From contig JABDHD010000010.1 in the NCBI GenBank assembly GCA_013285685.1, positions 1 through 58,084 on the forward strand: a DNA stretch of 58,084 bases, written 5' to 3'. The translations under genes were made by a program, and so were the position numbers. Numbering within the stretch: position 1 is the first letter of the stretch; each line of letters starts with the position of its first letter. Under the pieces are notes generated by a model. It had not been told where the DNA came from, ran no database searches, and worked only from the letters and a program-made list of their open reading frames with translations. Positions 46,541-54,984 of the stretch are shown here, one piece after another. The stretch comes from Bacteroidota bacterium (GTDB taxonomy: Bacteria > Bacteroidota > Bacteroidia > Sphingobacteriales > Sphingobacteriaceae).

Positions 46541-48088
46541 ATGGAAACAGTTGCATTAGGCAGCCGCGCCGGCAAATGGATAATGGTTTCTTCCATCCTG
46601 GCATCGTCAATGGCCTTTATTGATGGTACGGCCCTTAACGTGGTGCTGCCCTCGCTGCAAAAAGGTTTGCACGCTACCTTACCCGACCTGTTTTGGGTTT
46701 TAAATGCATACCTGCTTATGCTGGCCTCACTGATCCTGATTGGCGGCTCCCTCGGCGATCAACTGGGCCGGAAGCGAATATTTATGCTGGGCATATTTGT
46801 TTTTATTTGCGGCTCCGCGGCTTGTGGCTTTGCTCCTGACGTTACCTGGTTGGTTATTTTCCGGGCGATACAGGGCGCCGGCGGGGCGCTGATGATCCCC
46901 GGCAGTTTGTCGCTCATTTCTTCATCCATCCAACCCAATGAACGGGGAAAGGCCATCGGCACCTGGACGGCTTTTACAACTGTAGTAACCATCGGCGGCC
47001 CGGCACTTGGCGGTGCGCTTGGCGATGCCGGGTTATGGCGATATATCTTTTTTATCAACGTGCCGCTTGGGCTGGCGTCCTTGTTAGTCCTGTTCTTATG
47101 GGTAAAGGAAAACCGGGACCAACAGGCCGGCAACAAAATCGACTTCGCAGGCGCTATCAGCGTCATACTCGGCCTCGCGCTTTTCACGTTTGGATTTTTG
47201 CGCATCCCTGTTTTAGGTGATCACAATCCCGGGGTGCTCTTTTCCTTAATTGCCGGCATTCTCCTGCTTATTTTATTCGTGGTAATCGAGTATAAAAGCG
47301 ATCACCCGATGATGCCGCTTAAGCTATTTGCCAATTCAACATTTAGCGGCACCAACTTGCTCACATTTTTTCTTTATGCGGGTTTAGGCGCGGCAATGCT
47401 GTTTATGTCGTTAAACATGGTGCAAGTGCAAGGATATAGTCAAAAAGCAGCGGGATTTTCATTTTTGCCATTTGGCGTTTTAATGACCCTTATTGCGCGC
47501 CGCGTCGGCAAAATCGCTGATAAACACGGGCCGCGGTTATTATTGATTATCGGCCCGGCAACCGCCGGTTTGGGTTTTCTAATACTGTCTTTTATCCGGC
47601 AAACCAATGGCGTATCAGATTACTGGAGGACCTTCTTCCCGGGCATCCTGGCCTTCGGAACAGGCATGGCAATAACCGTTGCTCCGCTCACAACTGCAGT
47701 AATGACTTCGGTCAGCGATCATTTTTCAGGAACAGCGTCGGGCGTTAACAATGCCGTTTCGCGTATTGCCGGGGTGTTTACCAATGCGGTATTCGGCGCT
47801 TTAGCCGTCCTTTTTTTCACCGGTGAGTTGCAGCGCGAAACAAGTCCCCTGTCGTTAAATCCCGCACAAATACATGCCGTTATGGCCCAGGCCCCTAACA
47901 TGGGCAATGCGCATGTCCCCCAAAATATCGAGCCAAAAAATAAAGCTGCCATCGTAAAAACTTACCACAACAGCTTTATCGCCATGTATTCCATTATCCT
48001 CAAAATAGCCGCCGCGCTCGGATTTGCCGGCGCGCTGATGGCATTTATTTTTATCAAACCGGGCGTCGCACCGAAGAACTCAGCTTAG
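46541..48088 (+). CDS. DHA2-family MFS drug exporter (EmrB/QacA type, 14 spans)
   Basis: A 515-residue inner-membrane antiporter with about 14 hydrophobic spans, as in the DHA2 group. Motifs seen are FIDGTALNVVLPSLQKGL in span 1, GGSLGDQLGRKRIFMLG (motif A) after span 2 and RAIQGAGGALMIPGSLSLI (motif C region) in spans 4-5. It should expel toxic compounds using the proton gradient. No membrane-fusion or TolC partner is adjacent, so it probably acts alone or with partners elsewhere. The start ATG at 46541 directly precedes the first hydrophobic span. A hairpin lies downstream at 48206. Confidence 0.92.
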   Translation: METVALGSRAGKWIMVSSILASSMAFIDGTALNVVLPSLQKGLHATLPDLFWVLNAYLLMLASLILIGGSLGDQLGRKRIFMLGIFVFICGSAACGFAPDVTWLVIFRAIQGAGGALMIPGSLSLISSSIQPNERGKAIGTWTAFTTVVTIGGPALGGALGDAGLWRYIFFINVPLGLASLLVLFLWVKENRDQQAGNKIDFAGAISVILGLALFTFGFLRIPVLGDHNPGVLFSLIAGILLLILFVVIEYKSDHPMMPLKLFANSTFSGTNLLTFFLYAGLGAAMLFMSLNMVQVQGYSQKAAGFSFLPFGVLMTLIARRVGKIADKHGPRLLLIIGPATAGLGFLILSFIRQTNGVSDYWRTFFPGILAFGTGMAITVAPLTTAVMTSVSDHFSGTASGVNNAVSRIAGVFTNAVFGALAVLFFTGELQRETSPLSLNPAQIHAVMAQAPNMGNAHVPQNIEPKNKAAIVKTYHNSFIAMYSIILKIAAALGFAGALMAFIFIKPGVAPKNSA

Positions 48089-48205
48089 CGATTGCGCTTG
48101 GATTTTCGTCCCTGAGCTAAAACCAATACCTGCTCCCGGCACGGTAAAAGAATAAATTTTTTCAAATATTTTATTTATTGTATTTAACTACAGGTTAAAT
48201 AGTTA

Positions 48206-48236
48206 AGGCCAATGTGCACACGCCTGGCCTGTTTTT
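48206..48236 (+). terminator. Terminator of the MFS gene
   Basis: AGGCCA (48206-48211) and TGGCCT (48225-48230) form a short stem, with further pairing GTGCAC in the loop, followed by GTTTTT. It is located 118 bases after the MFS stop. Confidence 0.5.
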
Positions 48237-48526
48237 ACTATTCCGGCAGGCAATAACTATGTTAAATAGGCGTATAATTTACATCTATTGATTAAAAAAT
48301 CTGAGGATTCAAACTCATTCGGAAAGAGAGCAGAAATCAAAAATTAACTTAAAGTTATATTTTAGATTTTGTTCTGCAATTAGCCAAACGGCGGTCCTGC
48401 CGGTTTAATGGAAAGTTTTCATTTAGATTCGGAGTAATCTCACTGGAAGGCATTATAGGTTGTTCGCCTCAAAAAACCTATAGATCTGCTTAATTCTAAC
48501 TCATCATAAATTCAAATTTGCTAATT
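48237..48526. other. Intergenic region before the DUF892 gene
   Basis: AT-rich DNA without a credible ORF. A small inverted pair AGGTTGTTCGCCTC / AAAAAACCTATAG occurs near 48458-48483 (ATAGGTT and AACCTAT). It may be part of the promoter or leader of the stress-type ferritin-like gene. Confidence 0.35.
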
Positions 48527-49039
48527 ATGGAAACACAAACAATGAAGGGAAACAACTTAAAACTCAAGGAGTTTTTTGTTCACCAGTTGAAGGACATCTA
48601 TTGGACCGAAAAGAAACTCGGAAAAACTTTACCTAAACTACAGGATGCAGCTACAACACCTGAACTGAAGGACGCCTTTAGCAATAATCGCAAACAGGCG
48701 CAGACGCACGTTGACCGGTTGGAAAAGATATTTGGCATGGTTAACGAGAAAGCAGACGCTGTTAAGAGCTCCGCCTTAGCGAACATCGTGGATGAAGGTG
48801 TAGAGGTTATCGATGATACAGAAAGGGGTTCCGCGCAAAGGGATACAGGCCTCATTTTTGCCGGTCAGAAAGCCGAACACTACAAAATAGCCACCTACAG
48901 CGGATTGGCGCAATTAGCCAAAACTATGGGTTATACTAACGCGGCAGACGTTTTAAGGCAGACCCTGACGGATGAAAAGGAAGCTGACGCCCAGTTGATG
49001 CGGATTGCAGAAAACCACATCAATTACCAGTTAAACTAA
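48527..49039 (+). CDS. DUF892 ferritin-like protein (YciE/YciF family)
   Basis: A 170-residue four-helix protein of the DUF892 family. The core opens with LKEFFVHQLKDIYWTEKKLG and continues with NRKQAQTHVDRLEKIFGM and GLIFAGQKAEHYKIATY, placing Glu and His residues on helices as in ferritin-like di-iron sites. YciE/YciF homologues are induced by osmotic or general stress; the biochemical role is not settled. The ATG at 48527 is favoured over the TTG at 48518; another ATG at 48542 is possible. It is monocistronic, with a strong terminator downstream. Confidence 0.85.
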   Translation: METQTMKGNNLKLKEFFVHQLKDIYWTEKKLGKTLPKLQDAATTPELKDAFSNNRKQAQTHVDRLEKIFGMVNEKADAVKSSALANIVDEGVEVIDDTERGSAQRDTGLIFAGQKAEHYKIATYSGLAQLAKTMGYTNAADVLRQTLTDEKEADAQLMRIAENHINYQLN

Positions 49040-49085
49040 AAATAAATAGGTAAACACCCTGTTTCATTTTTAGATCAAACCTGCA

Positions 49086-49115
49086 AAAAGCTGCCCGCCA
49101 AAACGGGCAGCTTTT
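49086..49115. terminator. Strong bidirectional terminator
   Basis: AAAAGCTGCCCG (49086-49097) and CGGGCAGCTTTT (49104-49115) form a perfect 12-base stem with a six-base loop. It separates the convergent DUF892 and VOC genes and can serve both. Confidence 0.88.
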
Positions 49116-49146
49116 CATGTTTCCGTTTTCTTGCTGCCGTTTTAAT

Positions 49147-49566
49147 TTATTGTCCTTTCACATAACTCAACATCCACTGAATCCCAAACTTATCCGTCAG
49201 CATGCCAAAGTAGGCGCCCCAGAATTGGTGTTCCAATGGCATCATCACAAAGCCGCCGTCAGACAATGCTTCGTAAAGCCTGGCGGTTTCTTCTTCGCTT
49301 TCAGTATCCAGGGTGATCATAAAATTGGTGCCATTGATGGGTTGAGGCCTGCCGGATGGTACGTCCATGCCTGCTAATACCTGGCTGCCAACGGCTAGCG
49401 CCACATGTAATACTTTTTCGCCTTCTTCCTCAGATAGCGGATGAGGCGTCGGCATTTCTTTCAGTCGCTGCAGGTGGATAAACTCGCCGCCGAATACCGA
49501 TTTGTAAAAGTTAAACGCTGCCTCGGCCTGGCCGTTAAATGTTAAGGTAATGTTTACTGCTTTCAT
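49147..49566 (-). CDS. VOC family (PhnB/glyoxalase-like) protein
   Basis: The ATG at 49566 (MKAVNITLTFNGQAEAAFNF) gives 139 residues. The product has two beta-alpha-beta-beta-beta modules of the vicinal-oxygen-chelate fold. It resembles the PhnB subgroup, with FYKSVFGGEF after the first helix and DKFGIQWMLSYV at the end. Metal-binding positions in this subgroup are often incomplete, and the substrate is unknown. It is a cytosolic single gene sharing the strong terminator with DUF892. Confidence 0.88.
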   Translation of the reverse strand: MKAVNITLTFNGQAEAAFNFYKSVFGGEFIHLQRLKEMPTPHPLSEEEGEKVLHVALAVGSQVLAGMDVPSGRPQPINGTNFMITLDTESEEETARLYEALSDGGFVMMPLEHQFWGAYFGMLTDKFGIQWMLSYVKGQ

Positions 49567-49661
49567 GATTTTGTTTCTTGATATAACAAATGTACGCCGC
49601 ATAATTGGACATGAACGGTGGCTCGCAAGCCGATTTTAGGGCGTACTAATGCCATATTTTG

Positions 49662-50534
49662 TTAAATTGTTGCAGCCAGGCCCGCTAACGGCACGCACAT
49701 ATTGCCCTTCAATTTCGTCATCACTTTAAAAAACCCAAAAAGTGCCGCCAAAAATATCAGCAGCCATAACATAAAATGCAGATCGATACCAGTATGGAAA
49801 ATTGTTGGCTTTTGAAAGCCTCCGGTAAGGTCAGTCCACCAAATGGAATAGTCGAACACATCCAGGACGGCATGCCCGATTATCCCAGGAATAAGGGAGC
49901 CCGTGCGATAAACCAAAATGCCCAGCAACACACTCGCAAAAAAAATATGCGGCCAAATAGGCGGCGCCCACGAATGGCTGAGATGGATAGCTGTGAAAAT
50001 AAACGAGGTGACCACGATAGCAACGGTTACACCATACTTTTTTTCGAGCGGGGCCTGCATATAACCCCTGAAGCCGGCTTCTTCCGCAATCGCGGCCACT
50101 ATTGAGCTCATTACGATGATAGCGAAAGCTTGCCAAAGGGGGAAAGTGTCGAGTTGTTTGTAATCGGCCGTAAACTTAGCGGCGGGGAAATCAACTAGCC
50201 TAAAGGTCACCACAAATGAGGCCTGCACAATAATGACAAAAAGCGCCGCTGCTGCCAGGCCCCATCTCCACATATCAGGCCTGAGTTTGGTTAACCGGAA
50301 GCTTTTTTTGCACATGTTTGACCCCTTGCCCGAAGTAAATCCCCCACTGAAGAATTTCCAGAACAACCACAAAAGGAAGATCATCGGCGGGATGGCAAGG
50401 ACGCCGGGCAATAAAGCCAGTATTACACTCCATAAAGAAACACCAACTGAACTAACCAGGAAACCCGTCAAGATGGCCCGTACCACCAACGGCAAACGGC
50501 TCCACAAGCCGTTTATTGAAATTTTTGTTTTCAT
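49662..50534 (-). CDS. CPBP family intramembrane glutamic endopeptidase
   Basis: A 290-residue membrane protein (start at the ATG at 50534; the frame is open seven codons further) with about seven or eight spans. The protease signature is complete: EEAGFRGYM (EExxxR motif), FIFTAIHLSHSW (conserved His in motif 2) and GHAVLDVF (motif 3). CPBP proteases process prenylated or other membrane proteins, and in bacteria they often serve in self-immunity or envelope stress. The next gene on the same strand, upstream at 50647, is a 7TM-AraC regulator ending about 110 bases before. Confidence 0.88.
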   Translation of the reverse strand: MKTKISINGLWSRLPLVVRAILTGFLVSSVGVSLWSVILALLPGVLAIPPMIFLLWLFWKFFSGGFTSGKGSNMCKKSFRLTKLRPDMWRWGLAAAALFVIIVQASFVVTFRLVDFPAAKFTADYKQLDTFPLWQAFAIIVMSSIVAAIAEEAGFRGYMQAPLEKKYGVTVAIVVTSFIFTAIHLSHSWAPPIWPHIFFASVLLGILVYRTGSLIPGIIGHAVLDVFDYSIWWTDLTGGFQKPTIFHTGIDLHFMLWLLIFLAALFGFFKVMTKLKGNMCVPLAGLAATI

Positions 50535-50646
50535 GATCAAAGTTTTTTGATACAAAGGTGAGTTGCAGCGAAATGGCGGTCGACCGGATACATAAAGTCG
50601 AACGCTTTTTATTTGGTTCGGGCTTGGGGGTGAGAAAAGTCGAACG

Positions 50647-51777
50647 TTATTTTTCCTGTTCTTTCCGGAATTCGGTAGGTGTAAGGCCGGTATATTTTTT
50701 GAAGAGCGTGTTGAATGACGATTTGGAATTGAAACCGACCTGGTACAAAATTTCCAGCACGGTTATCTTTTTATCCTTCGGATTGGTGAGCAGATTTTTA
50801 GCTTCGTCGATACGATAATGATTTACAAAGTCGAAAAAGTTCTGTCGCAGGATATCGTTGATCGCCTGCGAAAGCGTTCGGGGTTTTAGTGATAGCCTCG
50901 ACGCGAGCTGTTCTAAAGTGAGCTCGGGTTCCAGGTAAGGTTTGTCGCGCTTCATCAAAATCAATAGCGTTTGTATGGTCGCCTCTTTTTCCCGTTTCTC
51001 GTCTTCAGTCATTTTTGCGGCCGGTTCGACCGGGTCAAAGTTGTCCCCGAACGAAAAGAAATATGGCCGGCTCAGGGCTTTCATCATCACCTGCATAACA
51101 AACAGCAGCAACAAAACCACCACCGCGTTAAAAGCAACCAGGTAATATTTTGAAAATGGCGTTTGGGCAAGCAGGCCATTCAGTGCGCTGATAATGATGA
51201 TCAGTATAAAAAAAATCAACGTTGAATAAAGCCAGGAAACATCGGTGTATTTAGGGTTTGAAAAACGCTGCCCGGCCATCTTTTTGTAAAGCGAGACGAG
51301 CCGCAATGAAGCAATGGCATAGCCAAGAAATTGCAGAAAGATGAGCGTTGAAATGTCCGAAATAAAGGCAGGTATCCGGTGTTCAGAAAGGCTGATCAAT
51401 ATGCGCTCCTGCGTTTCAATGGGCTGGTTTTGGTAATAAATTTCGGTACAGCAAAAAATAACGAGGAAGGGTAAAAAATGAACCAGACTTTTTGTTGAAA
51501 CAGAAAAGTCCTGGTAAACAATTGATCGCGTATAAAAGTAAAGCAACGGACCAAACAGCAAGGGCAGGCAACTTCCCAGGCCGGCAAGCCCCGGATGTGA
51601 GAAATAAATTCCGGTTTGCAAAAGAAATACATCGAACAAATTCAGTGCGATGGTTAAAAAGAAAAGACCGAGTAATTTGTTGCTTATGGGCTTGCCTATT
51701 TGCCGGCTAAATAAAAAAATGCCCAGGAAGAGCAGCTGAAATACAATTAAAACAAAAAGCACATTGCCCAGGCTCAT
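50647..51777 (-). CDS. Membrane-bound AraC-family regulator (7TM + HTH)
   Basis: A 376-residue regulator. The first ~220 residues have seven hydrophobic spans (for example NVLFVLIVFQLLFLGIFLFS and LVHFLPFLVIFCCTEIYY). A cytosolic linker (EKREKEATIQTLLILMKRDK) follows, then a C-terminal AraC double helix-turn-helix (about 275-372) with LTLEQLASRLSLKPRTLSQA and ILYQVGFNSKSSFNTLFKKY. This one-component, membrane-anchored AraC type is common in Bacteroidota; it senses membrane or external cues and binds DNA from the membrane. Targets are unknown; the neighbouring CPBP gene is a candidate. Confidence 0.9.
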   Translation of the reverse strand: MSLGNVLFVLIVFQLLFLGIFLFSRQIGKPISNKLLGLFFLTIALNLFDVFLLQTGIYFSHPGLAGLGSCLPLLFGPLLYFYTRSIVYQDFSVSTKSLVHFLPFLVIFCCTEIYYQNQPIETQERILISLSEHRIPAFISDISTLIFLQFLGYAIASLRLVSLYKKMAGQRFSNPKYTDVSWLYSTLIFFILIIIISALNGLLAQTPFSKYYLVAFNAVVVLLLLFVMQVMMKALSRPYFFSFGDNFDPVEPAAKMTEDEKREKEATIQTLLILMKRDKPYLEPELTLEQLASRLSLKPRTLSQAINDILRQNFFDFVNHYRIDEAKNLLTNPKDKKITVLEILYQVGFNSKSSFNTLFKKYTGLTPTEFRKEQEK

Positions 51778-51788
51778 GATCGATTGAT

Positions 51789-51870
51789 TAGTCCGAAGGT
51801 CAGTAAAGTCCGGAAATCCGAAAGTCCGAAAGAAGCAGCGACTAACGTTTGGGCAAAAAACAACTTACTA
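51789..51870. repeat. Dispersed repeat, copy 3 (CCGAAAGAAGC family)
   Basis: GTCCGAAGGTCAGT and then several GTCCGAAA units lead to CCGAAAGAAGCAGCGACTAA at 51826. The layout matches copy 1 at 852-915 (GTCCGAAAGTCAGT, then GTCCGAAAGAAGC). The 3' half matches copy 2 at 46282 and is the longest shared stretch. Confidence 0.6.
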
Positions 51871-51889
51871 TTTCCCTGGATGGACACGA

Positions 51890-53029
51890 TTACAGCTTTT
51901 GGTTATGGTGAATAAATTCCAGCAATTGCCCGCCGGCCAGTAAAAAAGCGCCCGTGCCATAAACTTCATTGCTTTGTGCGTTTACCTTATCGGGACTTGC
52001 GCCAATAGGCTGCACGTACCCCAGCATGCCATCCGGCTGCACCGAGGTGATCAATGCCATCCATGCTTTTTTAGCTATCGGCCAGTATTGCGCTTTATCC
52101 AATAAACCGTGATTCAATCCCCATAAAATGGCGTAACAGTAAAAGCCCGTGCCGCTGGTTTCTCTAATGGGATAGCTTGCAGGGTCGAGCAGCGAGGCGT
52201 GCCAGCTACCATCGGGCTGCTGCAGCGAAGCGACCTTGCCGGCCATATCTTTAAAAAGTGTTTCAAACTTTTGCCGGTCGGGGTAATTGGAAGGCATGTT
52301 TTCCAATACCCTTGCCAGCCCGGCCAGCACCCAGCCATTTCCTCTCGACCAAAATACTTTTTCGCCGTTCTTTTCTTTTTTATTTAAAAAACTGCCATCG
52401 CGCGCGTAAAGATGCGCCTGGGGATCGTACAGATAATCCGTAGTTTTCCACCACAGCTTGGTGGCTTTATTTAAATATTTCGGATCGCCCGTAGCGGTTG
52501 AAAGATAGGCCAGCGCCGTTGGCCCCATAAACAACGCATCGCACCACGCCCATTCGCGGTTTTGGATGTTATTCTTCCACTCCAGCGATTCATCAAAAGG
52601 AAGGCTGACGATACTATCCGCCAAATGCTGAAACGGCGCGATCATCTCGGGCCGTTTGTACTTCATATACAACAGCGACCAGGTTTGCCCCACGCAATAA
52701 TCATCTGCCATTAAACGTACCGGGCCAGTAGTCCAGCCAACCTCGTTGCCAATGGCTATCAGCGCCTGGTCGTATCTATCATCTTTGCTTGTTCTGCTCA
52801 GATCAACCAGCCCCGTGTACAACGCTGCGTTTGTCCAATCCTTTTTTTTGTGTGTAAACCCTTTGGTTTGCCAGTACTGCAACTGCCAGTCGCCAACCCG
52901 TTTCATGATTTTCAGGACGGAGTCGGTGTTGAAGGTGGTGTCTTTTTTAGTTGTTGCGAGGGCATTAGTCGAAACGACTATTAACAACAAAAATATCCCA
53001 AAAATTAGTTTTGCTACAAAAGGCTTCAT
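51890..53029 (-). CDS. GH88/GH105 unsaturated glycuronyl/rhamnogalacturonyl hydrolase
   Basis: A 379-residue exported enzyme with an (alpha/alpha)6 barrel. The N-terminus is a signal peptide (LIFGIFLLLIVVSTNALA). The family signature NREWAWCDALFMGPTALAYL carries the catalytic Asp, and WSRGNGWVLAGLARVLENMP is a second GH105 hallmark. GSWHASLLDPASYPIRETSG lines the active site. These hydrolases remove the unsaturated uronic residue left by pectin or other polysaccharide lyases, by hydration of the double bond. It works in the periplasm and would complement the beta-helix and GH30 enzymes in the window, though none is linked by operon. Confidence 0.9.
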   Translation of the reverse strand: MKPFVAKLIFGIFLLLIVVSTNALATTKKDTTFNTDSVLKIMKRVGDWQLQYWQTKGFTHKKKDWTNAALYTGLVDLSRTSKDDRYDQALIAIGNEVGWTTGPVRLMADDYCVGQTWSLLYMKYKRPEMIAPFQHLADSIVSLPFDESLEWKNNIQNREWAWCDALFMGPTALAYLSTATGDPKYLNKATKLWWKTTDYLYDPQAHLYARDGSFLNKKEKNGEKVFWSRGNGWVLAGLARVLENMPSNYPDRQKFETLFKDMAGKVASLQQPDGSWHASLLDPASYPIRETSGTGFYCYAILWGLNHGLLDKAQYWPIAKKAWMALITSVQPDGMLGYVQPIGASPDKVNAQSNEVYGTGAFLLAGGQLLEFIHHNQKL

Positions 53030-53136
53030 GTTAATTGGTTATGACATGCAATATAATATTTCCTGCACACAATATACGAAACGTAGAAATGGAACGGCCA
53101 CGATAAAAGATTCATGATAATAATCTACATTTAACT

Positions 53137-53901
53137 ATGGAAAAAAATCAACCTGCCCGCCGGGATTTCATCAAACTATCAGCCCTCGCTTTAGGCGGAT
53201 TATCCATCGCACCGGCAGCGACGGCTGCAATCAAAGCCGATAAAAGGCTAAACATCCTCTGCCTTGGCGCCCATCCCGGCGACCCGGAGTTTGGATGCGG
53301 CGGCACCATGGCACGGTATAGCGAAGCAGGCCACCAGGTTACTTTTTTATATCTTACCCGCGGCGAGGCAAGCGACCCAAAAAAAACCTATGCAGAAATG
53401 GCCACGCTACGGACCGCCGAAGCAGAGAAAGCCTGCAAAATATTAAACACCACGCCCAAATTTGCCGGGCAGATAGACGGCAATTCCGTTTTAAATAAGG
53501 AAGAGGCTGAAAAGATCGGTAAAATGATCATGGCCGAAAAACCGGATATTATTTTTACCCAATGGCCGGTAGATGGCCACCCCGACCACCAGGTTACCGG
53601 GTTACTGGCGCTTACTGCCTGGGTAAGATCAGGCCGGACTTTTCACTTATATTTTTACGAAGTGAATACCGGCGTGGAGACCATGGCCTTTGTCCCGACA
53701 GATTATGTTGATATTACTGCCTGGCAAGAAAAGAAAAAAGGAGCCATGTTCGCCCATAAAACGCAAGATCCGATAAATACCTATAACGATTATTTTAAAC
53801 CGCTGGAGGAGTTTCGCGGGTTGGAAGCTGGCGTAAAAGCTGCCGAGGCATTTATTCATTTTAAGCCGGGGGATGAGAAGGCGAGGATTGTGGGGTTATG
53901 A
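53137..53901 (+). CDS. Tat-exported PIG-L family protein with altered HPxD motif
   Basis: A 254-residue paralogue of the gene at 959-1720, with a Tat signal (ARRDFIKLSALALGGLSIAP) and the same PIG-L fold. The active-site motif reads H46-P-G48-D49 instead of HPDD: the residue equal to the general-base Asp (D15 in MshB) is Gly, while both zinc ligands of that motif (H46 and D49) remain. The later segment QWPVDGHPDHQ is kept. Catalysis may be slow, use another base, or be lost. The rest aligns well with the paralogue over its whole length, for example GEAxxxxKxxxE and NTxPxFAGQIDG. It is divergent from GH88/105. Confidence 0.85.
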   Translation: MEKNQPARRDFIKLSALALGGLSIAPAATAAIKADKRLNILCLGAHPGDPEFGCGGTMARYSEAGHQVTFLYLTRGEASDPKKTYAEMATLRTAEAEKACKILNTTPKFAGQIDGNSVLNKEEAEKIGKMIMAEKPDIIFTQWPVDGHPDHQVTGLLALTAWVRSGRTFHLYFYEVNTGVETMAFVPTDYVDITAWQEKKKGAMFAHKTQDPINTYNDYFKPLEEFRGLEAGVKAAEAFIHFKPGDEKARIVGL

Positions 53902-53921
53902 GCAATACCTGTTTATACGCC

Positions 53922-54022
53922 GAGACGCGGTGCATCACGTCTTTGACCATCATTTTCGTTTAATTTATCTTAAATCTGATGTATGGTTACCTGTCAGCGG
54001 GAGACGCGATGTGTCGCGTCTC
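53922..54022. repeat. Paired AGACGC palindromes, second locus
   Basis: GAGACGCGGTGCATCACGTC (53922 onward) and GAGACGCGATGTGTCGCGTC (54001 onward) are palindromes of the same type as at 36684-36802, again as a pair with ~60 bases between. The second is nearly perfect. The repeat is non-coding and lies between convergent genes. Confidence 0.6.
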
Positions 54023-54072
54023 TACGATTTTTGGTCAGATCATCTTAATAATAGAAGGTCTATTTTTCGACC

Positions 54073-54978
54073 TTAGCTCCCTTTCGCCCCCTTGGTCATC
54101 ATCGCCACCATATCCCACATCGGTTCGGTCACCGCTTCAAGGCCGCTGAACTGGCCCGCGCCCTGCAGCCATTCGCCGCCGTCGATGGTGATCGCTTCGC
54201 CGTGGATGTAAGCTGAAAAGTCGGACACGAGAAACGCCGCCAAATTGGCCAGCTCCTGGTGTGCGCCGACGCGCTTTAAGGGAATGCGTTTTTGCGGGCT
54301 GAATTGTTCGGCAAGGTCCCCGGGAAGCAGCCTGTCCCATGCACCCTTGGTGGGAAATGGCCCAGGCGCAATGGCATTGCAACGGATACCATGCCGACCC
54401 CATTCCACAGCCAGCGAGCGCGTCATCGCCAGCACGCCGCCTTTTGCACATGCAGACGGAACAACAAAGGCCGAGCCGGTAAAAGCGTAGGTAGTAATGA
54501 TATTGAGGATATTGCCCGGAATGCCTTCTTTTATCCAATACTTCCCTGCGGCCAGCGAACAATTGACAGAACCTTTTAAAACGATATCGATCACCGAAGA
54601 AAAAGCGTTTGCCGAGAGCCGCTCTGTGGGCGAGATGAAATTCCCTGCAGCATTGTTCACCACAACATCTACGCGGCCGAAGGTTTCGATAGCGGAATGG
54701 AGCATCCTCTCCACCTCTTCATAATTGCGTACATCACAGGCCACGGCCAATACTTTGCCGCCGGTTTGGGCTTGCATTTCGGCGGCTGTTTTTTGTAATA
54801 CGTCCAGCTTGCGGCTGCTGATCACCAAATTGGCGCCCAGCTGCAAAAAGTAAGCACCCATGGCCTTGCCCAGGCCGGTTCCGCCGCCGGTGATGATGAT
54901 GGTTTTACCTTTGAGGGCGTCTTCCTTTAACATTCCGCTAAGTGCTGCTGCCGGTGGATTTACGGGTGCTGTCGCCAT
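54073..54978 (-). CDS. 2,4-dienoyl-CoA reductase-like SDR
   Basis: A 301-residue short-chain dehydrogenase. The cofactor loop TGGGTGLGKAMG and VVNNAAGNFISP are present, but the usual YxxxK is replaced by PSACAKGGV: the Lys is kept and Ser takes the Tyr position. This replacement, together with IAPGPFPTKGAWDRL, ELANLAAFLVSDFSAYIHG and TIDGGEWL, is typical of mitochondrial-type 2,4-dienoyl-CoA reductases, which use another Tyr. It would reduce 2,4-dienoyl-CoA with NADPH during beta-oxidation of polyunsaturated acids. It is the third gene of an operon with an enoyl-CoA isomerase (gap of six bases) and an acyl-CoA synthetase. Confidence 0.85.
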   Translation of the reverse strand: MATAPVNPPAAALSGMLKEDALKGKTIIITGGGTGLGKAMGAYFLQLGANLVISSRKLDVLQKTAAEMQAQTGGKVLAVACDVRNYEEVERMLHSAIETFGRVDVVVNNAAGNFISPTERLSANAFSSVIDIVLKGSVNCSLAAGKYWIKEGIPGNILNIITTYAFTGSAFVVPSACAKGGVLAMTRSLAVEWGRHGIRCNAIAPGPFPTKGAWDRLLPGDLAEQFSPQKRIPLKRVGAHQELANLAAFLVSDFSAYIHGEAITIDGGEWLQGAGQFSGLEAVTEPMWDMVAMMTKGAKGS

Positions 54979-54984
54979 AAAAAT

